Assembly (NCBI GenBank): GCA_002421405.1
Contig: DIJY01000085.1
Coordinates: 3,637-21,411 of the forward strand
Reading direction: 5' to 3'
Length of the DNA stretch: 17,775 bases
Origin: Caryophanales bacterium UBA5632
Lineage (GTDB): Bacteria; Bacillota_I; Bacilli_A; Izemoplasmatales; Hujiaoplasmataceae
Made by a program: the position numbers and the translations under genes. Each line of letters starts with the position of its first letter. Positions within the stretch are counted from its first letter, which is position 1. Shown one piece after another: positions 14,018-17,775 of this stretch. The notes beneath the pieces were generated by a model. The model saw nothing but the letters and a program-made list of their open reading frames with translations. It was not told where the DNA came from and ran no database searches.

Positions 14018-15442
14018 ATGGAAGCAAACAACCTCAAAGTCGGAGACAACGTCACCGATAAAGATCTCAAAGTCGGAGACATCGTTACCGGCAAAGTCAT
14101 CCAAGTAGAAACAAATCAAGTCTTAGTCGATGTCGGCTACGCATTCGAGGGAACCGTTTATAAAGAACATCTCTCGGCTGAAAAAATCACTGACTGTAAC
14201 AAAGTCGTAAAAGTGGGCGACGACTTGAAAGTCAAAGTTACAAAAATCAGCCATGGTGACGATAAAAACGTCATGATGCTTTCATGTCTCGATTTAGAAA
14301 GAAAAGCGAAATTAGAGCAACATAAAGCCGAATTAGAAGTTGATAAGAATGTCGAAGCAAAAGTGACACAAGCGGTCAAAGGTGGAATGCTATTAAAATT
14401 TCATGGCATCGAAATCTTCATTCCTGATTCACTCGTTTCACTGCATTCAACAACGCCAGAATCATTACAAGAATTAAAAAGTGGTTTAGTCGGCAAAACT
14501 GAAACCGTCAAAATCATTGAAATCCGCAACGAAAAAGGCAGAGACAAATATATTGGCTCGCGTAAACAAGTTGAATACGAAGTTTTAAAAACGATTGAAA
14601 AAGCTGAATTAGCTGAATTAAGCGTTGGTAAAATTCTCAAAGGAACCGTCGAAAGAATCGCTGATTTCGGTGCGTTTGTCAAAATTGGCGAACACGTTGA
14701 AGGTTTAATCCACATTAGCGAATTATCGCATTATCACACTTCGAAAGTTGAAGAAGTCGTGAAAGTTGGCGACGAAGTTACAGCAAAAATCATAAAACTC
14801 GCTGGTAAAAAAATCAGCCTTTCGATTCGTGCTTTACAAGAAAAACCATGGGATCTATTTATTAAATCTCATAAGGTTGGCGATACTGTCATCGGTACAG
14901 TTTGGAAAAAAATGCAATTTGGGATGCTCATTGAAGTAGAAAAAGAAATTCGTGGTTTACTTTCGCGTTTCGACTACTCCTGGAATCCTAACGAGAATTT
15001 AGCCGGTCAAGTTCAAGTTGGCGACAAACTCGAATTACAACTCACTTCAATTGACCTCGAAAAACAACAATTCACCTTATCAAAAAAACATTTGGAATAT
15101 AATCCTTGGGCTGATGTTAAAATCAAAGTCGGGGAAACTGTCAGTGCTACTGTCAAATCGCTTCTTGAAAAAGGTGCTTTAGTAGAAATTTCTGGTGTCG
15201 AAGGCTTCCTTCCAATCAGCGAATTAAAAGAAGACAGAGTTCAAAAAGTTGATGAAGTTGTCAAAGTTGGCGATGTTCTCAAAGTTGAAGTCCTCCAAGT
15301 ATTCCCCAAAGAATGGAAATTGACTGTTTCTTTAAAAAAAGCACAAGATAAAGTCAATCGCAGCGAATTCGAATCGCATTTAAAAGATAATGTTTCATCA
15401 GATCAATCCTTAGCTGATTTATTTGCAAAATTCAAAAAATAA
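14018..15442 (+). CDS. rpsA: S1 RNA-binding domain protein, RpsA/YpfD-like, five S1 repeats
   Basis: 474 residues made almost entirely of S1-type OB folds: about 18-91, 109-184, 202-271, 286-357 and 369-440. The third, with GTVERIADFGAFVKIG and EGLIHISEL, is closest to consensus. The Bacillus homologue YpfD is 382 residues with four repeats; E. coli S1 has six in 557. In low-GC Gram-positives these proteins are not always true ribosomal subunits, so bS1-like mRNA binding is the family expectation, not proof. Residues 5-26 contain a duplicated 11-residue unit, LKVGDNVTDK then LKVGDIVTGK, matched by a 33-bp DNA duplication. The C-terminal 30 residues are acidic and probably disordered. The ATG lies 9 nt after an AAGGAG that overlaps the cmk stop. 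Confidence 0.9.
   Translation: MEANNLKVGDNVTDKDLKVGDIVTGKVIQVETNQVLVDVGYAFEGTVYKEHLSAEKITDCNKVVKVGDDLKVKVTKISHGDDKNVMMLSCLDLERKAKLEQHKAELEVDKNVEAKVTQAVKGGMLLKFHGIEIFIPDSLVSLHSTTPESLQELKSGLVGKTETVKIIEIRNEKGRDKYIGSRKQVEYEVLKTIEKAELAELSVGKILKGTVERIADFGAFVKIGEHVEGLIHISELSHYHTSKVEEVVKVGDEVTAKIIKLAGKKISLSIRALQEKPWDLFIKSHKVGDTVIGTVWKKMQFGMLIEVEKEIRGLLSRFDYSWNPNENLAGQVQVGDKLELQLTSIDLEKQQFTLSKKHLEYNPWADVKIKVGETVSATVKSLLEKGALVEISGVEGFLPISELKEDRVQKVDEVVKVGDVLKVEVLQVFPKEWKLTVSLKKAQDKVNRSEFESHLKDNVSSDQSLADLFAKFKK
14030..14095 (+). repeat. 33-bp tandem duplication at the start of the S1-protein gene
   Basis: Two adjacent 33-bp units (14030-14062 and 14063-14095) match at 27 of 33 positions, with an identical 16-nt core (14033-14048 and 14066-14081). 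The period is 11 codons, so the frame is kept. Confidence 0.85.
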
Positions 15443-15447
15443 GAAAT

Positions 15448-15452
15448 AGGTG
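15448..15452 (+). promoter_or_regulatory. Ribosome binding site that decides the der start
   Basis: AGGTG lies 6 nt before the ATG at 15459. The in-frame GTG at 15450 is inside this site, so it is unlikely to be the start. Confidence 0.65.
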
Positions 15453-15458
15453 TTATGC

Positions 15459-16766
15459 ATGTTACCCATTGTAGCCATTGTCGGCCGTCCGAATGTTGGA
15501 AAATCAACATTGTTCAATCGGATTGTCGGGGAAAGAGTTGCGATCACAGACGATCAACCGGGTGTGACACGCGATCGGATTTATGCTCAAGCTGAATGGC
15601 TTGGCCGAAAATTTAATGTCATTGATACTGGGGGCATCGAGATTAGCGATGCACCCTTTTTGACTGAAATTAAAGCTCAAGTCGAAATTGCCATCGAAGA
15701 AGCACACGTAATCGTCTTTGTAACGGACGCAAGAACCGGAATGGTTGATGATGACCGTGAAGTCATGAAAATGCTCTATAACGTCAAAAAACCAGTCTTA
15801 GTGGCCGTTAATAAAGTCGATGATCAAAAGTATATGCACGAAATCTATGATTTTTACCAATTAGGACCTGACGAAGTCATCGGTGTTTCTGCGAGTCATG
15901 GCATTGGAATTGGTGATTTATTGGAAAAAATCTGTCTTGTTTTACCGCAAGCCATCGAAGATGGTTATGACGAATCCGTTGTTAGAATGGCCATTATTGG
16001 TCGTCCAAATGTTGGAAAATCCTCATTAACAAACGCCATTTTAGGTGAAGATCGAGTGATCGTTTCATCGATTCAAGGAACGACAACTGATGCCATCGAC
16101 ACCCCTTTTCATAAAGATGGAAAAGACTTTGTCGTCATTGATACGGCGGGATTAAGAAAACGTGGTAAAATCTGGGAATCTGTTGAAAAATACAGCGCTT
16201 TAAGAGCAATGCAAGCCATTGAACGAGCGGATGTTGCATTAATGGTCATCGACGCTGAACAAGGCATCATTGAGCAAGATAAACACGTCGCTGGATACGC
16301 TCTTGATTCTGGTAAAGCGATGATTCTCGTTGTGAATAAATGGGACATCATCGAAAAAGACGATTCGACCATGGGTGAATGGGTTAAAAAAATCCGGGCA
16401 GAATTTCAATTCTTGACCTATATTCCGATTGCCTTTGTTTCCGCAAAGAAAAAACAAAGAATTCATACGCTATTCCCATTGATTGAAAAAGTCTATGAAA
16501 ATTATGAAAGACGGATTTCGACCTCGGTCTTAAATGAAGTCATCACCGATGCGATGTCACTCAATCCACCGAAAGAACATAACCATGTCAAGATAAAAGT
16601 GTATTACGCAACGCAAGTTGCTAGCAAGTGTCCAACCTTCGTCCTTTTTGTGAACGATTCGGATGCGATGCACTTTTCCTATCAACGTTATCTTGAAAAT
16701 CGATTGAGAGAACGTTTCGATTTTGAAGGAACTCCTATCAAATTAATCCTCAGAAAACGTGATTAA
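15459..16766 (+). CDS. der: Ribosome biogenesis GTPase Der (EngA)
   Basis: 435 residues from the ATG at 15459, the family's usual size. Der has two GTPase domains in tandem and a KH-like domain, and acts in maturation of the 50S subunit. G domain 1 carries GRPNVGKS (9-16), DTGGIE and NKVD; G domain 2 carries GRPNVGKSS (181-189), DTAGLRKRGK and NKWD (293-296). The KH-like domain covers roughly 350-435 and ends in the typical LRKRD. The start is chosen by the Shine-Dalgarno AGGTG; a GTG start at 15450 would add 3 residues. It follows the S1-protein gene with a 16-nt gap and no terminator, so it belongs to the cmk operon. Confidence 0.95.
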   Translation: MLPIVAIVGRPNVGKSTLFNRIVGERVAITDDQPGVTRDRIYAQAEWLGRKFNVIDTGGIEISDAPFLTEIKAQVEIAIEEAHVIVFVTDARTGMVDDDREVMKMLYNVKKPVLVAVNKVDDQKYMHEIYDFYQLGPDEVIGVSASHGIGIGDLLEKICLVLPQAIEDGYDESVVRMAIIGRPNVGKSSLTNAILGEDRVIVSSIQGTTTDAIDTPFHKDGKDFVVIDTAGLRKRGKIWESVEKYSALRAMQAIERADVALMVIDAEQGIIEQDKHVAGYALDSGKAMILVVNKWDIIEKDDSTMGEWVKKIRAEFQFLTYIPIAFVSAKKKQRIHTLFPLIEKVYENYERRISTSVLNEVITDAMSLNPPKEHNHVKIKVYYATQVASKCPTFVLFVNDSDAMHFSYQRYLENRLRERFDFEGTPIKLILRKRD

Positions 16767-16809
16767 CGCGAGTTTTCGCGAAATAAATTAATAATTTTTG
16801 ACAAGTCAC

Positions 16810-16838
16810 TTGCAATTTTCTTTTTATGTCCTTATAAT
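16810..16838 (+). promoter_or_regulatory. Sigma-A promoter of hup
   Basis: TTGCAA (16810-16815), 17 nt, TATAAT (16833-16838). A TTGACA at 16798-16803 is 29 nt from this -10, but could pair with a weak TTTTAT (16822-16827) as a second promoter. In the 105-nt gap after der, a short CGCGA/TCGCG hairpin (16767-16780) without a T tract is the only other structure. Confidence 0.65.
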
Positions 16839-16871
16839 GATAATATCAAAACTAAAGGAGGAATAAAATAA

Positions 16872-17144
16872 ATGAACAAATCTGAATTAGTTGCGCGTAT
16901 AGCTGAACTAGCTGATCTTACTAAAAAAGATGCTGAAAATGCATTGAATTCCACAGTTTTAGCAATTCAAGAAGCCTTGGTTAAAGGTGAAAAAGTCATT
17001 TTAACCGGATTTGGTACTTTCGAAGTCAAAGAACGTAAAGCAAGAGCTGGACACGATCCAAGAAGTGGCGCAATCATTAGCATTCCGTCATTAAAAGCAC
17101 CGACTTTCAAAGCTGGAAAAGTTTTAAAAGAATCAGTTCGCTAA
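16872..17144 (+). CDS. hup: HU family DNA-binding protein
   Basis: 90 residues, the standard length of HU, a small dimeric nucleoid protein that bends DNA. The helical N-terminal half opens with MNKSELV and the signature GFGTFEVKERKARAG precedes the beta arm. At the arm tip, normally R61-N62-P63, the sequence reads H61-D62-P63: the intercalating proline is kept and its two neighbours are changed. The C-terminal PTFKAGKVLKESV is typical. A strong AAAGGAGG (16854-16861) lies 10 nt before the ATG. It has its own promoter and terminator, as expected for an abundant protein. In Bacillus the homologue hbs also lies near der. Confidence 0.95.
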   Translation: MNKSELVARIAELADLTKKDAENALNSTVLAIQEALVKGEKVILTGFGTFEVKERKARAGHDPRSGAIISIPSLKAPTFKAGKVLKESVR

Positions 17145-17157
17145 CACGATAAAGAAA

Positions 17158-17190
17158 ACTGAACGGACTATTCCGTTCAGTCTTTTTTTT
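17158..17190 (+). terminator. Intrinsic terminator after hup, shared by convergent genes
   Basis: A perfect 10-bp stem (17158-17167 with 17172-17181) and a 4-nt loop are followed by a T8 run (17183-17190). On the minus strand the hairpin is followed by TTTTCTTTA, so it may also stop transcription of the convergent protease gene. Confidence 0.87.
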
Positions 17191-17200
17191 GCTCATTTTT

Positions 17201-17775
17201 TTAAAATAATGGAAAGCCCAATACCGCAATCATGTAGAGTGCAAAGGCAAAGAAATTATTGATGAAATGGACGCCAATTGTGACATAGATATTGTTTTTT
17301 GACCAGTGATAGACGAAGCCAAAGACGCCACCCATTAAAATATAAGGTATGGATTGAACAAAGTCGCCATAGGCAATGACATGCATTAACCCAAAGATCG
17401 CCCCAGAAATGATAATCGCTGCGGGAGCACCAAAACGACGGTCTAGCCATCCGAAAATAACTTTTCGGTAAATGACTTCTTCAACAATCGGCGTCAAGAC
17501 ACAAAGCATCAAGAAAAGGATTAAAAGCCTGAAGGGGTCGGCAGTAAACATCGAGGCTATCGTCATTTCATTTTGAGACGTGTCAGCGGCGCCAAGAACC
17601 TCTAAGATGAATTGAGCAATCATCATCGCCCCATAAACCATGGCGGAACCCACGACAATTTTACCCAATGAATTTGATATATTTGCTTTAAACTCTTTGA
17701 ATCGTTTTTTAAAGTTATAGCGGTCAATCAATAAAAATGCGACACCCAATACCAATGCTTGTGAAAAATTGAACA
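17201..17775 (-). CDS. CPBP (CAAX/Abi) family intramembrane metalloprotease, N-terminus outside the window
   Basis: The minus-strand frame stays open to the window edge, so at least 191 residues are visible and the N-terminal part is missing. A TTG at 17755-17753 is in frame but has no upstream stop in view. The family motifs are clear: E-E-V-I-Y-R (EExxxR), F-G-L-M-H (FxxxH) and a third HFINN motif in a late helix. Several hydrophobic spans surround them, about five in the visible part. CPBP members are membrane-embedded glutamate/histidine metalloproteases; bacterial ones include bacteriocin self-immunity proteins and peptide processing enzymes, but most have no known substrate. No bacteriocin precursor is seen here, so the substrate cannot be told. 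The gene converges on hup across a shared terminator. Confidence 0.88.
   Translation of the reverse strand, partial: FNFSQALVLGVAFLLIDRYNFKKRFKEFKANISNSLGKIVVGSAMVYGAMMIAQFILEVLGAADTSQNEMTIASMFTADPFRLLILFLMLCVLTPIVEEVIYRKVIFGWLDRRFGAPAAIIISGAIFGLMHVIAYGDFVQSIPYILMGGVFGFVYHWSKNNIYVTIGVHFINNFFAFALYMIAVLGFPLF

Noticed and set aside
15450..15458. GTG at 15450 as the der start
   Set aside because: It overlaps the Shine-Dalgarno; ATG 15459 has proper spacing and gives the usual Der N-terminus.
16767..16780. Terminator after der
   Set aside because: Only a 5-bp CGCGA/TCGCG stem with no T tract; too weak to call.
16798..16838. TTGACA (16798) paired with TATAAT (16833) as the hup promoter
   Set aside because: The 29-nt spacer is too long; TTGCAA at 16810 gives exactly 17 nt.
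17753..17755. TTG as the start of the CPBP protease
   Set aside because: The frame continues without a stop to the window edge, and the family normally has further N-terminal helices.
17201..17775. Bacteriocin immunity system around the CPBP protease
   Set aside because: No precursor peptide, transporter or regulator is visible; the family alone does not show such a role.
1..17775. Mobile element, CRISPR, toxin-antitoxin or other defence system
   Set aside because: No terminal inverted repeats, transposase, integrase, repeat-spacer pattern or small paired genes were found; almost all DNA is core genes with short gaps.

Overview
This window is a compact, gene-dense stretch of an AT-rich bacterial chromosome. 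TGA ends at least two clear genes (the ricA-like gene and cmk), TAG ends one, and tryptophan is written TGG, so the standard bacterial code 11 is used and not the Mycoplasma code. The gene content and low-GC style suggest a Bacillota/Mycoplasmatota lineage such as Acholeplasma/Izemoplasma-like or Erysipelotrichia-like bacteria. That placement is inferred from protein style and gene order, not from a tree.

Layout. 1-3144 (+): the 3' end of rny (RNase Y), then ymdB, miaB and a YlbF/YmcA-family gene. 3312-9926 (+): an unrecognised tail-anchored membrane protein, then mutS, mutL and miaA. 9966-10364 (-): a membrane-anchored rhodanese-like protein without cysteine. 10500-12470 (+): efp and a CNNM/HlyC-family transporter. 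12540-13274 (+): an RluB-type pseudouridine synthase. 13343-16766 (+): cmk, an S1-repeat protein and der. 16872-17144 (+): hup (HU). 17201-17775 (-): a CPBP intramembrane protease that runs off the window.

The genes are mostly core information processing: RNA decay (RNase Y and a Y-complex-type partner), tRNA position-37 modification (miaA makes i6A37, miaB makes ms2i6A37), methyl-independent mismatch repair (MutS and an endonuclease-type MutL), translation (EF-P, S1 protein, Der, rRNA pseudouridine), nucleotide supply (Cmk) and chromosome architecture (HU). The order rny-ymdB-miaB-ymcA-X-mutS-mutL matches the Bacillus subtilis order with spoVS, tdh, kbl and cotE missing; the unknown gene X sits where cotE sits in Bacillus.

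No tRNA, rRNA, insertion sequence, prophage, CRISPR array or defence island was seen. Points most worth a second look are the tail-anchored protein upstream of mutS with SAP/Rho-N-like repeats, a divergent promoter pair whose -35 boxes coincide, and an EF-P with a non-canonical tip loop. Others are a cysteine-free short RicA-like protein and a 33-bp tandem duplication at the start of the S1-protein gene.
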